From assembly GCA_018240405.1 (NCBI GenBank), contig JAFEFW010000615.1, positions 1 through 64,000 on the forward strand: a DNA stretch of 64,000 bases, written 5' to 3'. Positions 55,682-63,969 of the stretch are shown here, in pieces. The stretch comes from Pseudomonadota bacterium. Lineage in GTDB: Bacteria > Pseudomonadota > Alphaproteobacteria > Acetobacterales > Acetobacteraceae. Every line of letters starts with the position of its first letter. The stretch's first letter is position 1. The notes under the pieces were generated by a model that was not told where the DNA came from, ran no database searches, and worked only from the letters and a program-made list of their open reading frames with translations. The position numbers were made by a program, and so were the translations under genes.

Positions 55682-57094
55682 TTAGGGCAAGCGCAGCAAC
55701 AGCCGTACCAGCGACTTGACCCGGGACGTGAACAACCGTGGCGCGAACGCCATACCAGCGGCGCGCTTTGCCGCTTCGGCGCGGGTCGGGTAGGGCACGA
55801 TCAGGCCGGCAAGCGCGGATAGTGAGGTCCGCTGTGCAATAGCCAGGCTCCACTGGCTGATCATCTCTCCGGCGTTGCGCGCCAGGATGCCGGCGCCGAC
55901 AATGCGGCCGCGGCTCACTACCAGCTTGACCAATCCGGCTATATCGCGCTCCGCCACTGCGCGGTCGTTGTCGCCCATCGGCCAGCGAAGCAATTGGACC
56001 GACAGGTTCTGCGCGATTGCATCCGCTTCCGTCAGACCAACCTGTGCCAGTTCCGGGTCCGTGTAGGTGACTCGTGGAAGGGCGCTGTAGTCCACCCGAG
56101 CCGGCAGGCGGAACAAGATCCGGCGGATCAGGATGCCCGCGTGGTAAGAGCCAACATGGGTAAACGCACGCGGACCGATCCCCGCCGGATCGGCAATATC
56201 GCCGGCGGCAAACACAAGACGGTTGGTCAGGCTGCGCAGGCCACGATCGGTGGCGATGCCGCGCGCTCCGGCCTGTATCCCGCCAGCGCTGAGATCGAGC
56301 GTCTCCAGGTTCGGCGCCCGTCCGACCGCCACCAGCAGGTGGGAGCCGACGATACGCGAGCCATCCGCCAGCACCAGCACCGGTCCCGGTTCGACCCGGA
56401 CGACCGCCACCCCCTCCTGCAGCGCCACCCCATGCAATCTCAGCGTCCGGCGCAGCCCGTCGGCCAGTTCCGCGTCTTCGCGGCCTGCAATACGGCCAGC
56501 CTCCACCACGGTCACGCGACAGCCCAAGCCAGCAAAGGCGTCCGCCATCTCCAACCCGACGGGGCCACCGCCAAGGATCACCAGATGGTCGGGCCGCGCC
56601 GTCAGATCGAACAGCGAGTCATTGGTCCAGTACGGGACGCGGTCGAGGCCGTCGATCGGTGGCACGGCAGCACGGCTGCCCGCGGCCACCACAAAGCGCT
56701 TTGCCGTGAGACGCCGCCCGTCGACAGAAACTGCGTCAGACGCGACGAAACGCGCCTCGGCCTCGATGACCGTAGCGCCCATCGCGCGGAACCGGGTCGC
56801 CGAATCGACTGGCGCGATATCGGCGATGACGCCCTGCACGTGCGCCCGGAGACGGTCCCAATCCACCACCGGATCCCCGGCCAACACACCATATCGCGCG
56901 GCCTCCCGCACCGCCCGCGCGGCATGGCCCGCCGCCAGTAGCGCCTTACTCGGCACGCAACCCGTGTTCAGGCAGTCACCACCCATACGACCGCGCTCGA
57001 TCAGTGCCACACGGGCCCCGAGTTGCGCCGCACCGGCGGTCACGGACAGACCCGCGGCACCCGCGCCGATCACGATCAGGTCGAAGTCAGCCAT
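55682..57094 (-). CDS. FAD-dependent disulfide oxidoreductase, mercuric-reductase-like
   Basis: 470 residues. FAD site DLIVIGAGAAGLSVTAGAA, redox pair C41/C46 in GGDCLNTGCVPSK, NAD(P) site VILGGGPVGLEMADAF and FAD site 2 VFAAGDIAD. The C-terminal VPYPTRAEAAKRAAG, instead of the lipoamide-dehydrogenase HxxxxE dyad, matches MerA-like flavoproteins linked to TVP38. The N-terminal HMA domain of true MerA and the terminal Cys pair are absent, so mercury reduction is unlikely. It overlaps the upstream TVP38 gene by 8 bases. Confidence 0.9.
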   Translation of the reverse strand: MADFDLIVIGAGAAGLSVTAGAAQLGARVALIERGRMGGDCLNTGCVPSKALLAAGHAARAVREAARYGVLAGDPVVDWDRLRAHVQGVIADIAPVDSATRFRAMGATVIEAEARFVASDAVSVDGRRLTAKRFVVAAGSRAAVPPIDGLDRVPYWTNDSLFDLTARPDHLVILGGGPVGLEMADAFAGLGCRVTVVEAGRIAGREDAELADGLRRTLRLHGVALQEGVAVVRVEPGPVLVLADGSRIVGSHLLVAVGRAPNLETLDLSAGGIQAGARGIATDRGLRSLTNRLVFAAGDIADPAGIGPRAFTHVGSYHAGILIRRILFRLPARVDYSALPRVTYTDPELAQVGLTEADAIAQNLSVQLLRWPMGDNDRAVAERDIAGLVKLVVSRGRIVGAGILARNAGEMISQWSLAIAQRTSLSALAGLIVPYPTRAEAAKRAAGMAFAPRLFTSRVKSLVRLLLRLP

Positions 57095-57779
57095 GTGCCG
57101 CCCGCCAGTGTCGCCACGCGACCGGCAGCAGCGACAGAAGCGCAAGGCCCAACAGTGGCAGGATCAATGCCGGCCTGAACAGCACGGACAGGTCAGGCGT
57201 CCGGCCCGCGGCAAGCACCTCGCCGACGCCGGCACCAATAGAACTGAATACGAATGTCGCCGGTATGATGCCCAATGCGGTCCCCGGCACGAAAACAGTC
57301 AGGCGCATGCCGATCACCGCGGCGGCGAGGTTCACCGCCCAGAACGGAACCACGGGCAACAGCCGCAGCGCCAGCAAATAGCTGAGGCCGTCACGCTGCA
57401 GACCCGTCCGCACAGCCTCTACCAAACGGCCGTTGCGCCGCGACAGCAGGTCACCAAGCGCGGTTCGAGCGGCAAGCACCAGGATGGAAGCACCGATGGT
57501 GGCGCCAATGACGGTCAAAGCACAGCCGAACACGGCGCCGAACAGCAACCCGCCGGTCACCGTCAGCAGCGCGCCCTGCGGCACGGACAGCGCTGCGGCC
57601 AGAATATACGCCAGCACATACACGAGTGGCGCTGCGACTGGATGCGCGTCGACAAACGCCTGCAGCGCCAGTTGATGCATTGCCAGCGTGTCCCAGCCGA
57701 GTCGTGGCCACAGCCAGGCTGCGGCGGCGACGCCGGCCATTAGCAGCACCAGCAGGAGGAGGCGGCGAGACCGGCGCAT
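57087..57779 (-). CDS. TVP38/TMEM64-family membrane protein
   Basis: 230 residues with about five to six hydrophobic segments. The DedA/VTT-type core is AALSVPQGALLTVTGGLLFG, then IGASILVLAARTALGDLL and LRLLPVVPFWAVNLAAAVIG. The family is thought to move or scramble lipids. The end overlaps the flavoprotein start by 8 bases; in many bacteria the two are fused or adjacent, so they act together. The ATG at 57779 has GGAGTG upstream. Confidence 0.9.
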   Translation of the reverse strand: MRRSRRLLLLVLLMAGVAAAAWLWPRLGWDTLAMHQLALQAFVDAHPVAAPLVYVLAYILAAALSVPQGALLTVTGGLLFGAVFGCALTVIGATIGASILVLAARTALGDLLSRRNGRLVEAVRTGLQRDGLSYLLALRLLPVVPFWAVNLAAAVIGMRLTVFVPGTALGIIPATFVFSSIGAGVGEVLAAGRTPDLSVLFRPALILPLLGLALLSLLPVAWRHWRAAHG

Positions 57780-57872
57780 GTCCTTCACTCCGGCCTGTCC
57801 CCTGCCCTTCCATCGCGGCTGATCCGCTCTGGTCGCTTGTTCCGGCACCAGACGCCGTCAATATATTGGTGC

Positions 57873-58841
57873 ATGAGCGAGACACACCACACCAAGGTCC
57901 TGATCATTGGCGCCGGACCCGCTGGCTATACCGCGGCGATCTATACCGCGCGTGCCAACCTGTCGCCGACACTGATCGCCGGGCTGCAGCCTGGCGGCCA
58001 GCTGACCATTACCACCGATGTCGAGAACTACCCTGGCTTTGCCGAGGTCGTCCAAGGCCCGTGGCTGATGGAGCAGATGGAGGCGCAGGCGCGCCATGTC
58101 GGCACGAACATTGTCTACGATCTCGTGACCGAGGTCGATTTCAGCCGGCGGCCGTTCAAGGCGGTCACTGATGGCGGCGACATCTATCTGGCCGACGCAG
58201 TGATCATCGCCACCGGTGCGCAGGCCCGCTGGTTAGGCCTTGAGTCGGAGCAGGCGCTGTCAGGACGGGGCGTTTCAGCTTGCGCCACCTGCGATGGATT
58301 CTTCTACCGTGGCAAAGAGGTCGCCGTGGTCGGCGGCGGCAATACTGCGGTTGAGGAGGCGCTGTACCTCACGCACCACGCCGAGAAGGTGACGCTGATC
58401 CACCGCCGCGATGGCCTGCGGGCCGAAAAGATCTTGCAGACGCGTCTGTTCGCCAACCCGAAGATCCGGGTGGTCTGGAACGCGGTGGTGGAGGAAATCC
58501 TGGGCGGCGGCCAGCCGGTGGCGGTAACGGCTGTGCGCCTCCGCGACACGAAAACGAATGCCTTGTCTGACCTGCCTGTTGACGGCGTGTTTATCGCTAT
58601 AGGTCATACGCCCACGACAGCGATGTTTGCCGGACAGGTGGACCGCGATGCGGAAGGCTACATCCTGACCACTCCTGGCAGCACCCGCACCTCCGTGCCG
58701 GGCGTGTTCGCGGCAGGCGATGTTCAGGACAAAGTGTTCCGTCAGGCGGTCACGGCAGCGGGAACGGGGTGCATGGCAGCACTGGAGGCCGAAAAGTTCC
58801 TGGCAGAGCATGCCGAACCTGCCTCGATTGCTGCGCAGTAG
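57873..58841 (+). CDS. trxB: Thioredoxin-disulfide reductase
   Basis: 322 residues. FAD site VLIIGAGPAGYTAAIYTARA, GGQLTITTDVENYPGF, redox-active C137-A-T-C140 in SACATCDGFFYRGK, NADPH site VVGGGNTAVEEALYLT, and the late FAAGDVQDKVFRQAVTAAG. It uses NADPH to reduce thioredoxin in the cytosol. Divergent from TVP38; followed by a LysR gene, an arrangement common in alphaproteobacteria. Confidence 0.97.
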   Translation: MSETHHTKVLIIGAGPAGYTAAIYTARANLSPTLIAGLQPGGQLTITTDVENYPGFAEVVQGPWLMEQMEAQARHVGTNIVYDLVTEVDFSRRPFKAVTDGGDIYLADAVIIATGAQARWLGLESEQALSGRGVSACATCDGFFYRGKEVAVVGGGNTAVEEALYLTHHAEKVTLIHRRDGLRAEKILQTRLFANPKIRVVWNAVVEEILGGGQPVAVTAVRLRDTKTNALSDLPVDGVFIAIGHTPTTAMFAGQVDRDAEGYILTTPGSTRTSVPGVFAAGDVQDKVFRQAVTAAGTGCMAALEAEKFLAEHAEPASIAAQ

Positions 58842-59025
58842 CGAAAATTCGTCGCGGAAGCCGCGAAAACCCCTACAGAATCGTCGAAGTGTGTTTACAA
58901 TAACTGCATAGCACGCATGCATCGCGCGCCGATGTATGACACACTGCGGCAGCCATTGGTCGTGCCGTCGGCGCGTTCATGCATGGCTCGCTCTAGATGG
59001 GGCCCCGCGACAGGGGGTGGCATTA

Positions 59026-59910
59026 ATGGATTGGGACAAGCTGCGCGTTTTTCATGCCGTCGCAGAGGCAGGTAGTTTCACCCATGCCGGCGACACGCTC
59101 AGCCTGAGCCAATCGGCGGTATCCCGGCAAATTTCGGCGCTTGAGGAAGCGTTGCAGGTACCACTTTTCCACCGTCACGCGCGCGGCTTGATCCTGACGG
59201 AACAGGGCGAATCGCTGAATCGCACGGTGCGCGAGGTCTTCGCCAAGCTGGCGATCACCGAGGCGCTGCTGACGGAGAGCAAGGAAAAGCCAGCCGGGCG
59301 CCTGAAGATTACCACCACGGTCGGCTTCGGCTCATCCTGGCTGGCGCCACGCCTGCACGCGTTTCTTGAAGCCTATCCCGAGGTCACGGTTTCGCTGTTG
59401 CTGGATGATGCCGAATTGGACCTGGCGATGCGGGAGGCGGACGTAGCGATTCGCATGCATCCGCCGAAGCAGCCGGACCTCGTGCAGCGCCACCTGATGA
59501 CCATGCACTGGCATGTTTGCGCCTCACCTGAATACCTGAAGAAGCACGGCGTCCCGCAGCGTGCTGAAGACCTCGACGCGCACCGCCTGATCCTGTTCGG
59601 CACGCACCACCCGCCGGTGCCGGAGGTGAACTGGCTGGCGGAGGCCGGCCGGCGGCCTGGCAACCCGCGGCGTGCCGTGCTCGAGGTGAATTCTGTGCAC
59701 GCCGTGATGCTGGCGATCCGCTCCGGCATGGGGATCGGCGCCCTGCCCGACTACATCGTGCAGGAGAATCCAGATCTCGTGCACGTACTGACGGACATGA
59801 AGGGCCCGAAGGTGGACGTGTTTTTCGTCTACCCGGAGGAGTTGCGGAACTCGAAGCGTGTTGCTGTTTTTCGTGACTTTCTGCTGGCCCGTCTCGCAGA
59901 ATTACACTGA
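59026..59910 (+). CDS. LysR-family transcriptional regulator
   Basis: 294 residues. The winged helix is WDKLRVFHAVAEAGSFTHAG, then LSLSQSAVSRQISALEEALQ and LFHRHARGLILTEQG. The effector domain starts near 90 (GRLKITTTVGFGSSWLAPRL). The ATG at 59026 is preceded by CAGGGGGTGG. It lies 184 bases after trxB. Targets are unknown; no divergent gene is present, unlike most LysR regulators. Confidence 0.93.
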   Translation: MDWDKLRVFHAVAEAGSFTHAGDTLSLSQSAVSRQISALEEALQVPLFHRHARGLILTEQGESLNRTVREVFAKLAITEALLTESKEKPAGRLKITTTVGFGSSWLAPRLHAFLEAYPEVTVSLLLDDAELDLAMREADVAIRMHPPKQPDLVQRHLMTMHWHVCASPEYLKKHGVPQRAEDLDAHRLILFGTHHPPVPEVNWLAEAGRRPGNPRRAVLEVNSVHAVMLAIRSGMGIGALPDYIVQENPDLVHVLTDMKGPKVDVFFVYPEELRNSKRVAVFRDFLLARLAELH

Positions 59911-60155
59911 TCGGCAAGGCTGGTCACGGTAGCGTTACCGGCTGCACACGCGGGATCGCGGGTTCGGTTTTCTGTTTTTTCTGTTTTATCAATGCTCTAA
60001 TGGATATCGCTGGGGCGTGTTAGCCTAGTGATCTGCTCAGGTATTCCGCTTTCGCACAGGCTGATGATAAGCCATGCTAATATGGCATAGCCGCTGCCGC
60101 ATTTCGGCGATGGTTGCGTTCGCACATGCGGTATTAAATCCAACTCACGAGTTAC

Positions 60156-60279
60156 GGTGGCCTCGCCACCAGAGTTCCAACGCCAGTCGTTGGAAGGGGG
60201 TCTCTGACCCCTACGTCTCCCAGACGTGAAGCCTCCCTGTATACTTGCCCCCGGTGAAAGCCGGGGGCTCTTTCTTTTT
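60156..60279 (+). ncRNA. Candidate small RNA: four tandem hairpins plus terminator
   Basis: Five stems follow each other. H1 60156-60170 GGTGGC-CTC-GCCACC; H2 60175-60195 TTCCAACG-5 bases-CGTTGGAA; H3 60197-60211 GGGGTC-TCT-GACCCC; H4 60213-60227 ACGTCT-CCC-AGACGT; H5 60247-60268, an 8-base-pair GC terminator stem. All are perfect. Between H4 and H5 is an unpaired GAAGCCTCCCTGTATACTT with a CCUCC anti-Shine-Dalgarno-like core. The 5' end and promoter are not identified. It does not match tmRNA, SRP RNA or 6S RNA as I know them. Confidence 0.65.
60247..60279 (+). terminator. Strong intrinsic terminator
   Basis: GCCCCCGG at 60247-60254 pairs perfectly with CCGGGGGC at 60261-60268 around TGAAAG, then TCTTTCTTTTT follows at 60269-60279. 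The orientation is plus: there is no T-tract on the other side. No protein gene lies directly upstream, which argues for a non-coding transcript. Confidence 0.88.
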
Positions 60280-60384
60280 CGGCCGCGACATCCGCAGCCG
60301 CACAGCAAATACGCTCACGCACGCTGGGGCGCCCAGGCGGAGCATCCTCTTCGGCCGCTCCCTCGCCATCGGGACCATTGCGCA

Positions 60385-61494
60385 TCAACGAATTCCGTCA
60401 CGGGCCCTCAAGCCCAACGCAGCCAGCACCGCCGGATCAAGCTCCGGACGCAGCGGCGGCGGACGTGGGACGGCCAGGCCCATAATGTCGTCATAGCCCC
60501 ACAGTGCCCAGGCAATCCCCTGCGCTTCGAACGCCGTGCGTGCAGTGCGCAGCCAGGCCATCCGGGCTGCGGGATTTAGCGCGGCCGAAGCCCCGAATTC
60601 GCCCGCAAGCAGCCGCACGCCGTGCGCGCGGGCCCATGCAGCCACCTCCCCGATCGGACGGCGCAGCGTTGCTTCATTCCAACCCAGGGAGCAGTCGTAG
60701 CGGATCACCTCACGGGTCGCGGCATGGTCGGTGGTCTGGCCGATGGCCAGGCAGGCAGCCCGGTCATTCGCCGGAAACGGCAGCCGCGCCAGGGCCGCTC
60801 GGTCCAGGTCGCTCCGGTAAGCCGCCAATGCGGTAAGATCCGGCGGTTCGTAGAAATGGAAGCTGTAGATGACGTTCGGATCAGGCTCCGGCGGCAATCG
60901 TTGCAAGGCGTCGGCGCTGCCCCAGTCATTGCCGGTCAGCACGACCGTGACGTCCGGGAGCGCGGCACGAATATCGACCAGCACGGCGTGCTGCAGCGCC
61001 GCCCAGCCGGCAGCGTCGTTCGGGTAAACCGGCTCATTCACCACCTCCGGCAGGGTGCGCGTCGGATCCAGCGGCCGCAGCAGCGGCGCGAGGTGGCGCC
61101 AGAGAGCGCGTAAGCGATGCGGCTGCTCTTCCAGGCGCCACTGCACCGGATGCGGCGAAACGATCACCTTCATCCCCTGGCGGTGAATCCGCCGGATCGC
61201 CGTGATCATCTCGGCTTCGGCCGCCGGACCGGCGGTCACGTCCGGATCGAAAGCGAGGCGGATAAAGTCGAATCCCGCGGAGCGCAGGTCAGCCAGCGCC
61301 TGATCTGAAAGGTATGCGGCAAGGGCCGCCGGGTCGCGGCTGGCGGGAAAGCGGAACCAGGCCGTGATGTTGATACCCCGGCCCAACGCTTCGGGGTCAG
61401 CGGACTGGGCCGGCGCGAGAGGCGCCACAATGCAGATCAGCAGCCAAAGCAAAAGCCCACCAGCTCGCCGGCACTCCCTGAGAATCGCAACCAT
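60385..61494 (-). CDS. Secreted GH5-like glycoside hydrolase
   Basis: 369 residues. Signal peptide with LLLWLLICIVAPLAPA, cleavage near AQS-A. A (beta/alpha)8 barrel of the cellulase family 5 type follows: GRGINITAWFRFP, then FIRLAFDPD, acid/base Glu154 in PEVVNEPVY, His213 in YSFHFYEP and nucleophile Glu299 in LLAGEFGAS. It would cut a beta-glucan or related polymer in the periplasm or outside. It is divergent from a membrane glycosyltransferase with 55 bases between, so the two may share regulation. Confidence 0.88.
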   Translation of the reverse strand: MVAILRECRRAGGLLLWLLICIVAPLAPAQSADPEALGRGINITAWFRFPASRDPAALAAYLSDQALADLRSAGFDFIRLAFDPDVTAGPAAEAEMITAIRRIHRQGMKVIVSPHPVQWRLEEQPHRLRALWRHLAPLLRPLDPTRTLPEVVNEPVYPNDAAGWAALQHAVLVDIRAALPDVTVVLTGNDWGSADALQRLPPEPDPNVIYSFHFYEPPDLTALAAYRSDLDRAALARLPFPANDRAACLAIGQTTDHAATREVIRYDCSLGWNEATLRRPIGEVAAWARAHGVRLLAGEFGASAALNPAARMAWLRTARTAFEAQGIAWALWGYDDIMGLAVPRPPPLRPELDPAVLAALGLRARDGIR

Positions 61495-61549
61495 TTATTA
61501 ATCTTCCGACACTACGCTGCGCCCACCATGCGGGCAGATGCATTAACGG

Positions 61550-63070
61550 ATGGTTAACCTCCGGCTGCCGAGCCGCGTGCTCGCAGTGCTGACATTTGCA
61601 GTCGTGGTGCTGACCACGGCGGCGTGGCTTCGGAGCCCGGAATACGATGAGCAGTACACGCTGTTCCTCGCCGGCGGCACCGCACGCCCGCAATGGCCGG
61701 AAGCGCCGATACAAGCTGCTGAGGTTGTAGCGCTGCAGGCGGGGCATGCCGACCTGGCAACGGTCGCCGCGGACCTCCGACGCGTCGACGTGCATCCGCC
61801 ATTGTATTTCTGGACCGTATCCATATGGCGGGCATTCGTCGGCGCGTCACTGCTCGCAGCGCGGCTGTTTTCGATCCTGTGCGGGGTGGCGGCGCTGGTG
61901 ATCGTTTCGGCAATCGCAGTCCGCTGCGGCATCCGCCCGATCCCGGCGATGCTGCTGACGCTAGGCTGCTACGGCTTCGTCTATACAAGCATTATCGCTC
62001 GTGGCTTTGCGCTGGCACAGGCGCTGACGCTGGGGGGCGTCTGGATGCTGACCAAGCGCCGGACCAATACCTCGTTAGTCGCAGCGGGTGTGCTGTTCGG
62101 CGCCGCCACAAGCTGCAACTACCTCTCCGTGTTCGTCGGTGCCGCTCTGGGTCTGCTGGTGCGTGACTGGCGCCTGCTGGCTGGAGCGGCACCGTTCCTG
62201 GCACTGGATGGATGGTTCTTTGCCGCGCAGCACGGTGCACGGCATGGACAGTTTCCGTCCTTCTCGCTCACAGCCGCATTGACGCGGCTGGTCGCGTACC
62301 AGGTCGCTGGTCTGTTCGGTGGACTTCCGCTGTATGCGGACGGTGTATTGCGGGGGGCGATTGCGGGCGGCGTTGGACTGCTGGCGCTCTGCCTCCTGGT
62401 TGCCATTGTGGCGACGCGCCCCTGGATGGCCGGACCGAATCTGCGTCTGCTCACGGTTGCCGCCATCGCGCCGGCCGTCGGGCTGCTGAGCCTGGGACTG
62501 GCGTTCAACAACACCCCGATTGAGTTGCGCTATTTGTGTTTCGGGCTGCCGTACATCGCCCTTCTGGCGGCATGGGCCTGTCAGCAGCATGCGGCGAAGC
62601 CAGCCTGGTCAAGGCTTTTCTTCGCGCCTATGGGGCGCGGCCGCGCAGCTTGGCCGCTCGCCCTGCCTTACGCTGTTGGCGCCGTTCAATGCGCCGCAAT
62701 CGCCGGCCTTGTGCTTGCCCCCGCGACAATGCAGCCGGCCCGATCAGCCGCGCGCGCCATCGCCGCCCTGGGCGGCAAGCCAGATGCCGCCACCATCGTG
62801 CTGCTGCCTCGCGGCAATGACGGCGTCGGCATTGTGGGTGCGTTCGGCCGCGAAGTGCCGGCTACGCTTCGACTGCTGATCATCTCGCCGACGGACACCG
62901 TGCTCGACATCCGTAGCAGGACGCAGCCATTCAGCCGCGTCATCCTGGCCCTGCTCGGACAGGATTCCGACAGCCGCAACTGTCTTCCAAGCATGCGACG
63001 GGCGTTCGCCAGCCCTGGCTGGCGTCTGATTGCCGCGGGGTCCAACATCGAAGCCTATGAACGGGAGTAG
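61550..63070 (+). CDS. GT-C-type membrane glycosyltransferase (GT39/ArnT-like)
   Basis: 506 residues with about ten to twelve membrane segments. The first periplasmic loop has the acidic pair in SPEYDEQYTLFLAGG, followed by RRVDVHPPLYFWTVSIWRAF, the GT-C signature of PMT/ArnT-like enzymes that use polyprenyl-phosphate sugars. The C-terminal part from about 410 is soluble. The acceptor is unknown. It stands 5 bases ahead of an alpha/beta hydrolase on the same strand and is divergent from the GH5-like gene. Confidence 0.8.
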   Translation: MVNLRLPSRVLAVLTFAVVVLTTAAWLRSPEYDEQYTLFLAGGTARPQWPEAPIQAAEVVALQAGHADLATVAADLRRVDVHPPLYFWTVSIWRAFVGASLLAARLFSILCGVAALVIVSAIAVRCGIRPIPAMLLTLGCYGFVYTSIIARGFALAQALTLGGVWMLTKRRTNTSLVAAGVLFGAATSCNYLSVFVGAALGLLVRDWRLLAGAAPFLALDGWFFAAQHGARHGQFPSFSLTAALTRLVAYQVAGLFGGLPLYADGVLRGAIAGGVGLLALCLLVAIVATRPWMAGPNLRLLTVAAIAPAVGLLSLGLAFNNTPIELRYLCFGLPYIALLAAWACQQHAAKPAWSRLFFAPMGRGRAAWPLALPYAVGAVQCAAIAGLVLAPATMQPARSAARAIAALGGKPDAATIVLLPRGNDGVGIVGAFGREVPATLRLLIISPTDTVLDIRSRTQPFSRVILALLGQDSDSRNCLPSMRRAFASPGWRLIAAGSNIEAYERE

Positions 63071-63075
63071 GCCCG

Positions 63076-63969
63076 ATGTCGGTCGGCGGATTCTTCGAAG
63101 GCTTCGCGCTGGAACACCTACATGTCCCCGGCGGCACAATCCGCCTGCGCCGTGGCGGCGCCGGGCCGCCACTGTTGCTGCTGCACGGCAACCCACAGAC
63201 GCATGCAATGTGGCACCGAGTGGCGCCGACACTGGCAAGACGCTTCACCGTAATCTGTCCGGACCTACGAGGTTACGGTTTCTCGTTGAAGCCGCCGGCG
63301 ACATCCGACCATGCACCATACGCCAAAATCGAGATGGCGAAGGACATGACGGCTGTCATGGACCATTTCGGATTTGACAGGTTCTATCTGGCCGGGCATG
63401 ACCGTGGCGCCCGGCTCTCCCACCGCATCGCATTGGACAATCCGGACCGCGTGCTAAAGCTTGCGGTGCTGGATATCATACCGACATTGGAACATTTTGA
63501 GCGCGCTGACATGGCTTTCGCGCTCGGCTACTATCACTGGTTCTGGTTCGCCCAGCCGCATCCATTCCCGGAATGGCTGATCACACGCGCACCGGAGGAT
63601 TGGTGGCGGCAGCACACCGCACGTGATCCCTCGATGCCGGACCTGTTTCACCCGGACGCGCTTGCCGACTATATGGCAGCGGTGCGGCAGCCAGATATGA
63701 TACGCGGAATGTGTGAGGACTACCGCGCCGCGGCCACCATTGACTTGAAGCATGACCGGGCAAGCCGAGCGGCGGGAATTAAGGTGCGTTGCCCCACGCT
63801 GGTCCTATGGGGCAGTAAGGGCAAGATTGGCGCCTGGTACGATGCACTGTCCGTCTGGCGGGAATATTGTTCCGATGATGTTACAGGCGGGGCGATTGCG
63901 TCCGGACATTACATTGCGGAAGAGGCACCGGACGCAACGCTCGACTGGTTTGGGCAGTTCTTCGGATAA
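63076..63969 (+). CDS. Alpha/beta hydrolase, haloacetate/fluoroacetate dehalogenase type
   Basis: 297 residues. HGNPQTHAMWHRVAP is the oxyanion loop. The nucleophile is Asp109 in GHDRGARLSHR, followed by Arg110 and Arg113 as carboxylate binders. Asp133 in VLDIIPT, His154-Trp155 in YYHWFWFAQ, Tyr216 in CEDYRAAA and His278 in ASGHYIAEE complete the set found in characterised fluoroacetate dehalogenases. The protein length also agrees. It starts 5 bases after the glycosyltransferase stop with GGGAGTAGG upstream. An epoxide hydrolase is the alternative. Confidence 0.85.
   Translation: MSVGGFFEGFALEHLHVPGGTIRLRRGGAGPPLLLLHGNPQTHAMWHRVAPTLARRFTVICPDLRGYGFSLKPPATSDHAPYAKIEMAKDMTAVMDHFGFDRFYLAGHDRGARLSHRIALDNPDRVLKLAVLDIIPTLEHFERADMAFALGYYHWFWFAQPHPFPEWLITRAPEDWWRQHTARDPSMPDLFHPDALADYMAAVRQPDMIRGMCEDYRAAATIDLKHDRASRAAGIKVRCPTLVLWGSKGKIGAWYDALSVWREYCSDDVTGGAIASGHYIAEEAPDATLDWFGQFFG

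Larger units (their letters stand above)
59911..60384. other. 474-base gene-free region with T-tracts and RNA-like hairpins
   Basis: The first part has T-runs at 59968-59987, just after the LysR gene, probably its transcript end. Short hairpins occur at 60070-60085 (GCCAT/ATGGC) and about 60095-60107 (GCCG/CGGC). Then comes the tandem hairpin series annotated separately. No open frame in it looks like a protein. Confidence 0.7.

Noticed and set aside
55682-57094. Mercuric reductase (merA)
   Set aside because: No HMA domain, no C-terminal Cys pair and no mer genes nearby; the PYPT tail fits TVP38-linked flavoproteins.
56223-57743. 506-codon plus-strand frame over the flavoprotein and TVP38 genes
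   Set aside because: Antisense shadow, dominated by Arg, Ser and Ala, without any domain.
60156-60279. The hairpin array as tmRNA, SRP RNA or 6S RNA
   Set aside because: There is no tRNA-like acceptor or tag frame, no conserved SRP tetraloop region, and no long bulged rod. The series of short independent stems does not fit any of these.
59997-60308. Minus-strand frame across the hairpin array
   Set aside because: It translates to Arg/Gly/Ser-rich sequence with no similarity and lacks a ribosome binding site.
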